A stretch of DNA of 64,000 nt from Streptomyces macrolidinus (GCF_023887685.1 NZ_JAMWMR010000004.1:186001-250000), one strand, 5' to 3'. Positions 45,551 through 54,472 are shown, numbered from the stretch's first letter. Made by a program: numbers and translations. The notes: generated by a model from the sequence alone, not told the origin.

Positions 45551-46691
45551 GCGCCTGCTCGACGCGCGCGCCGAGCAGGGCGAGCGCGACGAGGAGCCCG
45601 CTTGTCCAGAGCGGTCCCAAGTGCCCCGTCCGCGTGCCGAGAGTGGTCGCGGCGAGGAAGGGTCCCACGGCGGCGCCGACGTTGAGCGCGGCGGTCGCGT
45701 ACGAACCGGCCATGGTGGGAGCGCCCGCCGCCTCGTAGAGAACCCGTGTGATCAGCGTGCTGCCGAGCGCGAACGACAGCGCGCCCTGCGTGAACACGAG
45801 GACGAGCAGCGCGACCGGCCGGTCCGCCAGGACGGCCAGCGCGGGCCAGCCGATGAGCAGGAGCGGACCTCCGGCCGCGATGACCAGGCCGGGGCGCTGA
45901 TCGGAGAGCCGTCCGGCGACGGTGACACCGACGAAGGAGCCGGTGCCGAACAGCACCAGCGCGACGGGGACCCACAGCTTCCCCAGCCCCGCGGTGTCGG
46001 TCACGACCGGGGCGAGGAAGGTGAAGCTCGCGAAGGTCGCCGCGTTCACCAGCGCGCCGACCAGCATGACCAGGACCAGCCGCGGACTCCTGAGCCGCGC
46101 CAACTCCGAGCGCAGGGGCGGCCCGTCGACCGTGCCGCCCGGCAGCGGACGGGCGGGAACTCCCCTGAGGACGCCGAGCGCGGCGGGCAGGCAGAGAGCG
46201 GCGACGGCCCAGAACGTGGCCCGCCAGCCGAGCATCGTGCCGAGGACCGCGCCCGCGGGGACCCCGGCGATCGTGGCCACCGTCGTGCCCGACAGCAGCA
46301 CGGCGAGCGCGCGTCCCTTGCGGTCGGGCGGGACCATCGTGGCCGCGGTCGTCAGGGCCACGGCGAGGAACCCCGCGTTCGCGAGCGCGGCGACCACCCG
46401 GGTCGCGAGCAGGACGGAGAAGCTCGTGGTCATGGCCCCCACGGCATGGGTCGCCGCGAACAGGAGGACGAAGCCGAGCAGGGCGGTCCGGCGCGGCCAG
46501 GTGCGGGCGAGCCCGGCCATGAGCGGGGCGCCGACGACCATGCCGACCGCGAACGCCGAGGTGAGCAGGCCCGCCGTCCCGACGGCCACGCCGAGACCGG
46601 AGGCGATGTCCGGCACGAGACCGGCGAGCATGAATTCGGAGGTCCCCATGGCGAAGACCGCCAGGGCGAGCAGATACAAGGGGAGGGGCAT
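45504..46691 (-). CDS. MFS drug exporter, chloramphenicol-resistance (CmlR) type
   Basis: 395 residues from ATG 46691, with GGAG about 8 nt upstream. Twelve membrane helices are expected. The N-terminus (MPLPLYLLALAVFAMGTSEF) and segments such as AGVPAGAVLGTMLGWRATFW and GSTLITRVLYEAAGAPTMAG closely match, as I recall it, the Streptomyces lividans chloramphenicol-resistance exporter. Export of chloramphenicol or a related compound is therefore likely, but other substrates are possible. The leader may carry an attenuator (see findings). The C-terminal 16 codons overlap a small convergent gene. Confidence 0.88.
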   Translation of the reverse strand: MPLPLYLLALAVFAMGTSEFMLAGLVPDIASGLGVAVGTAGLLTSAFAVGMVVGAPLMAGLARTWPRRTALLGFVLLFAATHAVGAMTTSFSVLLATRVVAALANAGFLAVALTTAATMVPPDRKGRALAVLLSGTTVATIAGVPAGAVLGTMLGWRATFWAVAALCLPAALGVLRGVPARPLPGGTVDGPPLRSELARLRSPRLVLVMLVGALVNAATFASFTFLAPVVTDTAGLGKLWVPVALVLFGTGSFVGVTVAGRLSDQRPGLVIAAGGPLLLIGWPALAVLADRPVALLVLVFTQGALSFALGSTLITRVLYEAAGAPTMAGSYATAALNVGAAVGPFLAATTLGTRTGHLGPLWTSGLLVALALLGARVEQALTPLPCPSGTRRPTP

Positions 46692-46966
46692 CGAGTGACT
46701 CCGAGGCGAGGAGAGGTACGAGGGACTCGTCTCGTCACCGCGGTCAGCACCCAGGAGCGCACACGTCCGGCCGCACGGCGGGCGGGGGACGGCAAGGACT
46801 ACGGACTCAGGGGTTCAGGGGGCTGACGGCGTGACCGAAAGCCCCCACCCTGTCCGACTCAGGGCTCGACATGACGCGCAGAGTACCCGGCCGAGGCCCA
46901 CCGAAGCACCTCGGTTTCGCCGCCCGACCCGAACACCGGTGTCCCGTCGGCGAGTTCCCGCCCGTG
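46692..46966 (-). other. Leader of the exporter gene with possible attenuator
   Basis: Read leftwards, a GTGAC...GTCAC pairing encloses the exporter Shine-Dalgarno GGAG, and CTCC lies 7 nt before that GGAG and could mask it. ACGAG-TCC-CTCGT is a competing hairpin. An out-of-frame short reading frame containing VLTAVTRRVPRTS overlaps the exporter start. A 7-bp dyad, GGGGGCT (46818-46824) and AGCCCCC (46840-46846), may end the upstream MarR transcript. Confidence 0.35.
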
Positions 46967-47539
46967 TCACGCCTTCGGCCGACGGCCGCTGCGGCGCGGC
47001 GGCGGCTCCGCGCCACCCAGCAGGGCGCGGCGGCGCTCCTCGCCGTGCTCCTCGACCTGGAGGACGACACCGCGCAGCCCCTCGGCCAGCCGACGGCATT
47101 CGGCGTCGCTCAACTGCCCTGTGACGAAGGCCTCTTCCTCGTTGAACGCCGGGAAGACCCGCTGCATCAACTCCTCCCCCTCGGCGGTGAGGCTGAGCAG
47201 GACCAGCCTGCCGTCGGAGGGATGACCGGTGCGCCGCACCAGCCCGCGGGACTCCAGCGTGCGCGCCACACCCGTGAGCGTGCCCTTGGAGATCCCCGCC
47301 TCCTCGGCCACATGCCGGGTCTCCGACTCGCCCCACACCCAGACCACCCACAGGACGACGAACGCCGTCCAGGTCAGATCCGACCCCCGCAGCACGGAGT
47401 TCTCCAGATGCTGACGCACCGCCGACGCCGCCCGGTAGATGTTGGCCACGGCCGCCATCTGGTCCCGGCGGAGCGGGAAGCCGCCGAGCTTCGCCGCGGC
47501 GAGCTTCTCGGCCTCGGTGATGGATCGCTGGCCGGGCAA
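46967..47539 (-). CDS. MarR-family transcriptional regulator
   Basis: 190 residues from TTG 47539, which has GGAG 5 nt upstream. A longer form from TTG 47644 would overlap the permease stop, but its extra residues (HDRHDRTKERPK type) come from a 9-bp repeat region and look non-coding. The winged helix has LTWTAFVVLWVVWVWGESET, HVAEEAGISKGTLTGVARTLESRGLV and HPSDGRLVLLSLTAEGEEL. The ligand is unknown; a multidrug-type role beside an exporter gene is plausible, since the exporter follows in the same direction 275 bp downstream. Confidence 0.85.
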   Translation of the reverse strand: MPGQRSITEAEKLAAAKLGGFPLRRDQMAAVANIYRAASAVRQHLENSVLRGSDLTWTAFVVLWVVWVWGESETRHVAEEAGISKGTLTGVARTLESRGLVRRTGHPSDGRLVLLSLTAEGEELMQRVFPAFNEEEAFVTGQLSDAECRRLAEGLRGVVLQVEEHGEERRRALLGGAEPPPRRSGRRPKA

Positions 47540-47640
47540 GGGGGCTCCTCGGGTCTGCTCGCGGCGTGCATCGGCGCGGCCCTTCGGCCGCTCCTTCGTT
47601 CGGTCGTGTCGGTCGTGTCGGTCACGGTGATCGTTCGGCT

Positions 47641-48801
47641 TCAAAGTGTACGGAGGTCACCGGGATGTTCGGGCGCTCCCCCCATCCTCCGCAGCATGCC
47701 GCGCCCGCCGGTCCGCAGGAACCGTACGAGCAAGGCGGCGGCCAGCAGCAGGAACGCGATGTTGAGCCAGGTCGTGTAGTTCCACCGGACGCCTTCCTCG
47801 GGAAGCCTGGCCCGCGCCTGGTCGGGGACCAACCCCAGTGCGCCGAACACGAACTCGACCACATACCCGGCGACCACCATCGCCGCGAAGAACGTGCCGA
47901 GCAGGAACACGGCCATGCGCGCCCCGTAGTACTTCCGGTAGATGGCCAGGATCGGCAGGATCAGCAGGTCCGCGTAGAGGAAGGCGATCACACCACCGAA
48001 GCTGATGCCGCCCTTCCACAGCACCACCGCCAGCGGCACGTTGCCGATCGAGCACACGAAGGTCGCCATCGCCACCAGTGGTCCGACGAGCGGCCCGATC
48101 ACCTTGGCCGCGAGTGGATGGTCGGCCAGGAAGAACGTACGCCAGAACGTGTCCGGCACCCATGCGGCGATGGCGCCCGCGATCAGCAGACCGCCCACCA
48201 GGTCGCGCAGGATCGCCGCCCACTCCATCACGAAGATGTGCGAGACGGACGTGAGGCCCGCGCGAGAGGACAGACGGCGGACGAAGCCGCCCTCGCCGCC
48301 CACCGACATGTCCATCGCCGCATGCCCCTCCATGGACCCGGCCAGCCCGCGGGCGGCCTGTTCACGGGCCCGGCGCAGCAGTCGCTCCCGCAGCAGGACA
48401 CGGAAGAGCACGGCGAGGACCGCGATCATCACCGGCCCGCCGACGAACTCCGCGACGGTGAACTGCCAGCCCATCAACAGGGCCAGGATCACGCCGAGTT
48501 CGATGACGAGATTGGTCGAGGCGATCTCGAACGCCATCGCCGCGGTGAAGTCGGCGCCCTTGCGGAACAGGGACCGCGCCAGGGCGACCGCCGCGTACGA
48601 GCACGAGGACGAGGCGGCACCGAGCCCGGCGGCCAGGGCGAGCGTACGCGGCCGGTCGTCCCCCAGCAGCCGGACGACCGTCGAGCGGCGCACCACCGCC
48701 TGCACCACGGCGGAGAGGGTGAACCCGAGGATCAGCGCCCAGGTGATCTCCCAGGTCATCGACCCGGTGATGGACAGTGCGTGGCCGATCGCGTCCCACA
48801 T
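47641..48801 (-). CDS. UPF0718/DUF318-family permease
   Basis: 386 residues from ATG 48801. Eight or more membrane helices are evident. Family marks are two similar halves with GLGAASSSCSYAAVALARSLFRKGADFTAAMAFEIASTNLV-type sequence (Cys pair in SSSCSYAA) and MATFVCSIGNVPLAVVLWKGGISFGGVIAFLYADLL. Related proteins (ArsP-like, permease of metal or organoarsenical transport) move toxic oxyanions or metals; the substrate here is not known. A region with HAAMDMSVGGEGG is cytoplasmic and His/Met-containing, which hints at metals. The MarR-type gene lies just downstream. Confidence 0.85.
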   Translation of the reverse strand: MWDAIGHALSITGSMTWEITWALILGFTLSAVVQAVVRRSTVVRLLGDDRPRTLALAAGLGAASSSCSYAAVALARSLFRKGADFTAAMAFEIASTNLVIELGVILALLMGWQFTVAEFVGGPVMIAVLAVLFRVLLRERLLRRAREQAARGLAGSMEGHAAMDMSVGGEGGFVRRLSSRAGLTSVSHIFVMEWAAILRDLVGGLLIAGAIAAWVPDTFWRTFFLADHPLAAKVIGPLVGPLVAMATFVCSIGNVPLAVVLWKGGISFGGVIAFLYADLLILPILAIYRKYYGARMAVFLLGTFFAAMVVAGYVVEFVFGALGLVPDQARARLPEEGVRWNYTTWLNIAFLLLAAALLVRFLRTGGRGMLRRMGGAPEHPGDLRTL

Positions 48802-48838
48802 GCGCAGCTCTTCTCCCCGGCGGCACGAAACGGGATCA

Positions 48839-49477
48839 CTATGCCCGCAGGGGAAGAGCGACCACCACGTCCGCCCGGTACCGTGTCGTGGCGACCAGAT
48901 CCGCGTTGCGCTGGTCCGGGCCGCGTACCCATGCCACCGCACGGGCGTGGTCCTTGCCGAACTCCTCGTGGCGGGCGACGAGTCGGCGCACGCGCTCCGC
49001 CTCGTCGACCTCGCAGAACCACACCTCGTCCAGGTGCGGCCGGACCCGCGACCAGGCACCCGTCTCCAGCAGCAGGTAGTTGCCCTCCGTCACCACCAGC
49101 CGCGCCGTCGGAGGCACCGGCAGCGCCCCCGCGAGCGGCTGTTCGAGGACCCGTTCGAAGCCCGGTGCGTACACGGTCTCGTCGTCCTCCTCCGTCCGCA
49201 GCCGCCGCAGCAGCGCCGCGTACCCGGCCGCGTCGAAGGTGTCGGGCGCGCCCTTGCGGTGGCGGCGCCCCAGCCGGTCGAGTTCGGCGTCGGCCAGATG
49301 GAAGCCGTCCATCGGCACCTGCGCCACCCACGGCGGCCCGTCGCCGTTCAGCTCGCGCACCACCCGCTCGGCGAGCGTCGTCTTGCCCGCACCCGGACTC
49401 CCGGCGATCCCGAGGATCGCACGGCGGCCGGGGCGCGCCAGGCCCGCGGCCCGCTTCAGCAGGGCGTCGAAGGTCAT
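48839..49477 (-). CDS. Uridine-kinase-like P-loop NTPase (nucleoside/nucleotide kinase family)
   Basis: 212 residues from ATG 49477; ATG 49495 would overlap the divergent HAD start. The P-loop GSPGAGKT lies at 26-33 in ILGIAGSPGAGKTTLAERVV. VPMDGFHLADAELDRLGRRHRKGAPDTFDAAGY and VVTEGNYLLLE match the uridine kinase/phosphoribulokinase-like group (PanK- or FrcK-type), as in fructose-transport kinase homologs. The substrate is unknown. It is divergent from a beta-phosphoglucomutase-like HAD gene only 16 bp away. Confidence 0.87.
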   Translation of the reverse strand: MTFDALLKRAAGLARPGRRAILGIAGSPGAGKTTLAERVVRELNGDGPPWVAQVPMDGFHLADAELDRLGRRHRKGAPDTFDAAGYAALLRRLRTEEDDETVYAPGFERVLEQPLAGALPVPPTARLVVTEGNYLLLETGAWSRVRPHLDEVWFCEVDEAERVRRLVARHEEFGKDHARAVAWVRGPDQRNADLVATTRYRADVVVALPLRA

Positions 49478-49493
49478 GGGAGAAGGTGGCTCC

Positions 49494-50243
49494 ATGACAC
49501 CCATGACAACAGAACTCGGACTTCCGGACGGCATCCGGGCCTGCCTCTTCGACCTCGACGGGGTCATCACCAAGACCGCCGCCGTCCACGCCGCCGCGTG
49601 GAAGCGGACGTTCGACGCCTTCCTGCGCGAACGGGACGGGGACGCCTACCGCCCCTTCGAGGACGCCGACTACGAGAGATACGTCGACGGGCGCCCCCGC
49701 GCCGACGGCGTCCGTACCTTCCTCGCCTCCCGCGACATCCGGCTGCCCGAGGGCGACCCCGACGACCCGCCCGACCGGCAGACCGTCCGAGGCCTCGGCA
49801 ACCGCAAGAACGCCCTGCTCCTCGAACTGATCCACACCCACGGCGTCGAGGCGTACGACGGCACGATCCGCTACATCGAGTCGGTACGCGCCGCCGGGCT
49901 GCGCACGGCCGTGGTCTCCTCCAGCGCCAACTGCCGTGAGGTGCTGCGCTCCATCCACGCCGAGCAGCTCTTCGACGTGACGATCGACGGAGTCGTCGCG
50001 TCGCGGCGGCGGCTGCCCGGCAAGCCGCGCCCGGACACCTTCCTCGCCGCCGCCCGTGACCTCGGAGTCGAGGCACGGGCCGCCGCCGTGTTCGAGGACG
50101 CGCTCGCCGGGATGGAGGCCGGGCGCGCGGGCCGCTTCGGGTACGTCGTCGGCGTGGACCGCGTCGGCCAGGCCGACGCCCTGCGCGCCCACGGCGCCGA
50201 CATCGTCGTACGGGATCTCGCGGAACTGGGGGAGCACCCGTGA
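49494..50243 (+). CDS. HAD-family hydrolase, beta-phosphoglucomutase-like
   Basis: 249 residues from ATG 49494; GGAGAAGG lies 7 nt upstream, inside the divergent kinase start; ATG 49503 is an alternative. The HAD motif I FDLDGVITK gives Asp20 and Asp22, motif II is VVSSSAN, motif III is GKPRPDTF and motif IV is VFEDALAGMEAG. The cap insert has GRPRADGVRTFLASRDIRLPEGDP, as in beta-phosphoglucomutases that work with GH65 maltose or kojibiose phosphorylases. No GH65 gene follows here, so the partner, if any, is elsewhere. The divergent kinase may belong to the same sugar pathway. Confidence 0.9.
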   Translation: MTPMTTELGLPDGIRACLFDLDGVITKTAAVHAAAWKRTFDAFLRERDGDAYRPFEDADYERYVDGRPRADGVRTFLASRDIRLPEGDPDDPPDRQTVRGLGNRKNALLLELIHTHGVEAYDGTIRYIESVRAAGLRTAVVSSSANCREVLRSIHAEQLFDVTIDGVVASRRRLPGKPRPDTFLAAARDLGVEARAAAVFEDALAGMEAGRAGRFGYVVGVDRVGQADALRAHGADIVVRDLAELGEHP

Positions 50244-50349
50244 CCCGCGAGGGCCCCGACGGGCGGGCGCGCCGCATCGGTCGTACCGTCGTGCCATGGG
50301 GGGCCTCGGCGTGGGCACACGCGCCGGGCATCGAACGAGAGGAGCGGCC

Positions 50350-50742
50350 GTGAACGCGCCCCGTCCCCACGCACCTCAGGTCGAGGTGGTGATCAGCGGC
50401 TGCTCGGCGACCGACGCCGGAAGCCTGTTCGCCGAACTGTGCCGCCGGTTCGGCTCCGACCGCGCCGCCGAGGAGGCACCGCACGAGGCCACGGGCGGTC
50501 GGCCCACGATGTGGACCGGTACCTTCGACACCTCCGCCACGCACGGCGGACCCGCGCGGACGACGGGACAGGCCCCGCGTCTGTCGGGTCCCGTGACCGC
50601 AGAACTCCAGGGCGAGCCCCGCGCGGTGGAGTGTCTGCGCCGCGCCCTGGACGAGACGTTCGTCGTGCACCAACTGGGCCTGGTCGCGGGTGATCAGGAG
50701 GTCGACGTCGAGCTGCGACTGGAGAGCCGCACACCCGCCTGA
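50350..50742 (+). CDS. Hypothetical protein
   Basis: 130 residues from GTG 50350, with AGGAG about 7 nt upstream. It starts MNAPRPHAPQVEVVISGCSATDAGSLFAELCRRFG and ends LRRALDETFVVHQLGLVAGDQEVDVELRLES; the middle is Gly/Thr/Ala-rich and poorly structured. The N- and C-terminal pattern resembles a small alpha/beta fold with two strands and a helix. I recognise no family. Codon use is normal for the region. Confidence 0.6.
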   Translation: MNAPRPHAPQVEVVISGCSATDAGSLFAELCRRFGSDRAAEEAPHEATGGRPTMWTGTFDTSATHGGPARTTGQAPRLSGPVTAELQGEPRAVECLRRALDETFVVHQLGLVAGDQEVDVELRLESRTPA

Positions 50743-50836
50743 GCCGCGCCACCGGGTGCCGCGGCTCCGGGTCCGGACGCGGCACGCGGGGCGGGGCCGT
50801 CCCTGCGCGAGTGGGCGCGGATGACAGACTGGCCCG

Positions 50837-51820
50837 ATGGAAGAGCGAGAATTCCGCAGGTCGGGGCAGCACGCGTCGGTGATCGGCCTCGGCACCTGGC
50901 AGTTGGGCGCGGACTGGGGCGACGTCGACGACAAGGACGCCCATGAGGTACTGGAGGCGGCGGCCGAGTCGGGGGTGACCTTCTTCGACACCGCCGATGT
51001 GTACGGCGACGGGCGCAGCGAGCAGACCATCGCCTCCTTCCTGCTCGGCAGGCCGGATCTGCATGTGCTGGTGGCGACCAAGATGGGCCGCCGCGTCGAC
51101 CAGGTCCCGGAGAACTACGTCCTGGACAACTTCCGTGTCTGGAACGACCGTTCCCGGCGCAACCTCGGTGTCGACCGGATCGACCTGGTGCAGTTGCACT
51201 GCCCGCCGACGCCCATCTACTCCTCGGACGAGGTGTACGACGCCCTGGACACGCTGGTCGAGGAGGAGCGCATCGCCGCGTACGGCGTGAGCGTCGAGAC
51301 CTGCGACGAGGCGCTGGCGGCGATCGCCCGCCCGAACGTGGCGAGCGTGCAGATCATCCTCAACCCGTTCCGGATGAAGCCGCTGCGGCAGGTCCTCCCG
51401 GCCGCGCGGGAGGCGGGCGTGGGCATCATCGCCCGGGTGCCGCTGGCCTCCGGTCTGCTGACGGGCAAGTACACCAAGGACACGGTCTTCGCCGCGAACG
51501 ACCACCGCTCGTTCAACCGCCACGGCGAGGCCTTCGACCAGGGCGAGACGTTCTCCGGCGTCGACTTCGCGACGGGCGTGGAGGCGGCGGCCGAGTTCTC
51601 CGCGCTCGCCCCGGAGGGCTTCACCCCGGCGCAGACGGCGCTCGCCTGGATCGTCCAGCAGCCCGGCGTGACCGCGGTGATCCCGGGCGCCCGCTCGGCG
51701 GACCAGGCCCGCGCCAACGCGCAGGTCGCCCGGCTGCCCCGGCTCTCGCAGGAGACGCTCGACGCGATCCAGGACCTGTACGACCGGCGGATCAAGGACC
51801 AGGTCGAGAGCCGCTGGTAG
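50837..51820 (+). CDS. Aldo/keto reductase
   Basis: 327 residues from ATG 50837. It has the aldo/keto reductase TIM-barrel marks: RRSGQHASVIGLGTWQLG, FFDTADVYGDGRSEQTIASF with Asp and Tyr, Lys in VATKMGRR, LVQLHCPPTPIYSS with the catalytic His, and a C-terminal GVTAVIPGARSADQARANAQ cofactor segment. It is NADPH-type by pattern. The substrate is unknown. The sequence after the stop is a degenerate repeat of about 15 bp (GGACCTCCGGGGCTCA and kin). Confidence 0.92.
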   Translation: MEEREFRRSGQHASVIGLGTWQLGADWGDVDDKDAHEVLEAAAESGVTFFDTADVYGDGRSEQTIASFLLGRPDLHVLVATKMGRRVDQVPENYVLDNFRVWNDRSRRNLGVDRIDLVQLHCPPTPIYSSDEVYDALDTLVEEERIAAYGVSVETCDEALAAIARPNVASVQIILNPFRMKPLRQVLPAAREAGVGIIARVPLASGLLTGKYTKDTVFAANDHRSFNRHGEAFDQGETFSGVDFATGVEAAAEFSALAPEGFTPAQTALAWIVQQPGVTAVIPGARSADQARANAQVARLPRLSQETLDAIQDLYDRRIKDQVESRW

Positions 51821-51923
51821 GCACCCGGACCTCCGGGGCTCAGGCCTCCGGGTCCCAGGCCCCGGGCGTCCGGGCATCCGTACGTTCGTCCCTGGCCGGT
51901 CGGTGGGATCTTCCCCCGACCGG

Positions 51924-52220
51924 TCAGGCCGTCAGGACCGGGCGTGCCGTACGGGACGTGCGGGACGTACCGCGGCCGGCGGCTCTTATGCGGTACGTGG
52001 TCTTGGCCCGGTCGATCACGGGATCGCCGAGCACTATCCGCCCCGCCGCGCACAACGCGTCGCACTCTTCGGTGGGGAGCGCCATGGGCCGCCCGTCGGA
52101 CCGCCAATAGCCGTACCGGCGCCGCCCGTTGGCTCGTACGGTGAGGAACACCGGGGCACGCTGGTCCATGATCAGGCGCAGCACTTCGGCGGCATCGGGA
52201 CTCAGCCGAGGGCGCGTCAT
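51924..52220 (-). CDS. Small hypothetical protein
   Basis: 98 residues from ATG 52220; GGAAAGG lies about 10 nt upstream. It starts MTRPRLSPDAAEVLRLIMDQ and has RANGRRRYGYWRSDGRPMALP and EECDALCAAGRIVLGDPVID, ending in a Thr/Arg-rich tail. It could be a small DNA- or nucleotide-binding fold, but I recognise no family. The flanking intergenic regions (51821-51923 and 52221-52368) show no other gene. Confidence 0.6.
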   Translation of the reverse strand: MTRPRLSPDAAEVLRLIMDQRAPVFLTVRANGRRRYGYWRSDGRPMALPTEECDALCAAGRIVLGDPVIDRAKTTYRIRAAGRGTSRTSRTARPVLTA

Positions 52221-52368
52221 GATCGGTCGGGCCTTTCCGGGACACGGGCGGGGCGGGTGCCCGCCCCGAGGGACTAGTTGATCTTTACCCCGCATTCTCG
52301 CCGAGTGCACTGACACCGCGCACCCCGCCTGCCGAAGCAGGTGTGGCGCGTTCGTGGCCGGGCCCCGC

Positions 52369-53328
52369 TCACCTCGGTCCGAACCGCTCGGCCCACCCCA
52401 TGATGTCCGTCACGGTCGCGTTGCCTCCGCACACCACCAGCCCCAACCGGGCCCCGTCGCCGACCCGTTCGCGTACCTGCCGGGCCGCGGGCAGCAGACA
52501 GCCCGCGGCGGGCTCGGTCCACACCTTGGCGTGCTCGGCGAGGTCGAGACTGCCCCGGACCGCCGCCGCGTCCGAGACCACCAGGACCTCGGTGACGAGC
52601 GCCGCCACATGCTCGTACGTCAGCGGGGAGACGGTGGGCGCGCTGAGCGTGGACACGATCGACGACAGCTCCACCGGCACCGGCCCGCCCGCCGCCAGCG
52701 CCCGGGACATGGCCTCGGCGCCCTCCGTCTCCACACCCCAGACCCGCACCCCCGGCCGCAGGGCATGCAGCGCCGCCGCCACGCCCGCGATCAGCCCGCC
52801 GCCTCCGACGCTCACCAGCACGTCCGTCAACTCGCCCGCGTCCTCGGCGAGTTCGAGGCCGACCGTGCCCTGTCCCGCGATCACGTCGGGGTCGGCGAAG
52901 GGATGCACCAGGGTCAGCCCCTCGTCCCGCAGCCGCTCGGTGAGCGCGAACGCCTCGTCCATCCCGTCCGTCAGCCGCAGCGTCGCGCCCGTCGACTCGA
53001 CGATCCCGATGGACCGCGCGGGCGCGGACCGCGGCATCACCACCGTCGCCTTCACCTCCAGCGCGGCGGCCATGACGGCGAGCGCGATCCCGTGGTTGCC
53101 CCCGCTGACGGCCACCACCCCCGCCGCCCGCTCCGCCTCGTCCAGCGCGAGGAGCCGTGCCGTCGCGCCGCGTGCCTTGAAGGACCCGGTGCGTTGCAGC
53201 AACTCCAGCTTGGTGGTCACGGGAACGCCGAGCAGCTCACCGAGCCCGGGGCTCTCCACCGTGGGCGTGCGCACGATGTGCGGGGCGATCCGCCGCCCGG
53301 CAGCGCGTACGTCCGAGATCCCGATCAA
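52369..53328 (-). CDS. PLP-dependent threonine/serine dehydratase-like enzyme
   Basis: 319 residues from TTG 53328, chosen because GGGAGG lies 8 nt upstream and no ATG or GTG fits. It is a fold-type II PLP enzyme: SFKARGA with Lys51 as the Schiff-base lysine, SGGNHG (75-80) for phosphate, and a glycine loop VSVGGGGLIAGVAAAL near residue 180. Members deaminate threonine or serine to 2-oxo acids or racemise serine. No C-terminal ACT domain is present, so it is a catabolic-type dehydratase rather than biosynthetic IlvA. It is divergent from a universal stress protein. Confidence 0.9.
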   Translation of the reverse strand: MIGISDVRAAGRRIAPHIVRTPTVESPGLGELLGVPVTTKLELLQRTGSFKARGATARLLALDEAERAAGVVAVSGGNHGIALAVMAAALEVKATVVMPRSAPARSIGIVESTGATLRLTDGMDEAFALTERLRDEGLTLVHPFADPDVIAGQGTVGLELAEDAGELTDVLVSVGGGGLIAGVAAALHALRPGVRVWGVETEGAEAMSRALAAGGPVPVELSSIVSTLSAPTVSPLTYEHVAALVTEVLVVSDAAAVRGSLDLAEHAKVWTEPAAGCLLPAARQVRERVGDGARLGLVVCGGNATVTDIMGWAERFGPR

Positions 53329-53541
53329 TGCCTCTACCTCCCAGGACAGTTCCCTCCGGCCACGACGCCGCTGTCGCACCGCCTCCTACCCTGGCACGCG
53401 CCGTGCCGCCACGGGAGTCCCCGGCCGAGCACGGCCGACGCCCCGCCCCCACGGGGAGTCGGTCCGCCGCGCCTCGTAGTGTGGTGAACACCGAAGCGGT
53501 GGGCGTGAGGCCGACCGGAACCCGGACAGGAAGGCAGCCGT

Positions 53542-54411
53542 ATGACCCGCCCGATCATCGTGGGAGTCGACGGATCACCGGAGAGCGCCGCCGCCGCGGC
53601 GTGGGCGGGCCGGGAGGCGGTGCGCCGGTCCCTGCCGCTGAGGATCGTGCACGCCTGGCAGTGGCAGTCGTACGACTTCGCCCCGGCCGCCGACCGTGAC
53701 GCGCAGGCGGGCTGGGCGCGGGAGATCGTCGACGGGGTGCGGCACACGATCGCCGAGCGGCACCCCGGGCTGGCCGTGACCGCCGAGGTGCGGGAAGGCT
53801 CGCCGGTGGGCTCCCTGGTCGCCGAGGCGGCCGAGGCCGAGATGCTGGTGCTGGGCTCGCGCGGGCACGGCGCGGTCGTGGGCTTCCTCATCGGCTCCGT
53901 GGGCCGCCAGGTGATCGCCGAGTCCGCCCGGCCCGTGGTGCTCGTCCGCTCCGACGACCTCGCCACGGCCGAGGCCATGGGCCGGGAGATCGTCGTCGGC
54001 CAGCACGGCGAGCCGGAGGACGGCGCCGCCGCGCTCGGCTTCGCGTTCGCCACGGCGGCGGCCCGGGGCGCGACCGTCCGCGTCGTCCGCGCCTGGACCC
54101 TGCCACCCGTCTTCGCCTACAGCCCCGCCTCGCTGAAGCTGCTCGAGGAGGCCGGCGGCCTGGAGCCGTACGAGCGGAAGGCGCTCGACGCGGCGCTGCG
54201 GCCCTGGCGGGAGCGCTACCCGGACGTGCCGGTGATCGAGCAGGTGGAGATGGGAAGCGCGAGCCAGGTGCTGCTGACCGCGGCCGCGCAGGCCCAGCTC
54301 GTGGTGGTGGGGCGCCACGCGGCCCGCGCGGTGGTGCCGCGCATCGGCTCGGTGGCGCAGGCGCTGCTGCACCACGCGCCCTGCCCGGTGGGCGTCGTAC
54401 CGCCCGCCTGA
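53542..54411 (+). CDS. Universal stress protein, two Usp domains
   Basis: 289 residues from ATG 53542. Two Usp domains follow each other (about 4-140 and 150-288). Each has the ATP-binding GxxG pattern: VLGSRGHGAVVGFLIGSVGRQVIAESARPVVLVR and VVVGRHAARAVVPRIGSVAQALLHHAPCPVGVV. Usp proteins help in starvation, hypoxia or redox stress; the ligand may be ATP. TAGTGT at 53477-53482 is a possible -10 element. The stop codon is the start of a 10-bp triple repeat. Confidence 0.92.
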   Translation: MTRPIIVGVDGSPESAAAAAWAGREAVRRSLPLRIVHAWQWQSYDFAPAADRDAQAGWAREIVDGVRHTIAERHPGLAVTAEVREGSPVGSLVAEAAEAEMLVLGSRGHGAVVGFLIGSVGRQVIAESARPVVLVRSDDLATAEAMGREIVVGQHGEPEDGAAALGFAFATAAARGATVRVVRAWTLPPVFAYSPASLKLLEEAGGLEPYERKALDAALRPWRERYPDVPVIEQVEMGSASQVLLTAAAQAQLVVVGRHAARAVVPRIGSVAQALLHHAPCPVGVVPPA

Positions 54412-54438
54412 CGGACGCTGACGGACCCTGACGGACAA
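54409..54438. repeat. 10-bp triple repeat starting at a stop codon
   Basis: TGACGGACGC, TGACGGACCC and TGACGGACAA follow each other. The first TGA is the stop codon of the universal stress protein gene. Confidence 0.8.
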
Positions 54439-54472
54439 GCGGGCGGTCTCCTGCGGCACCCACCGCCGTGAC

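Noticed and set aside
47540..47644. N-terminal extension of the MarR protein from TTG 47644
   Set aside because: The extension is built from a 9-bp repeat (DRHDRHDR) and lacks a ribosome site; TTG 47539 has GGAG at the right distance.
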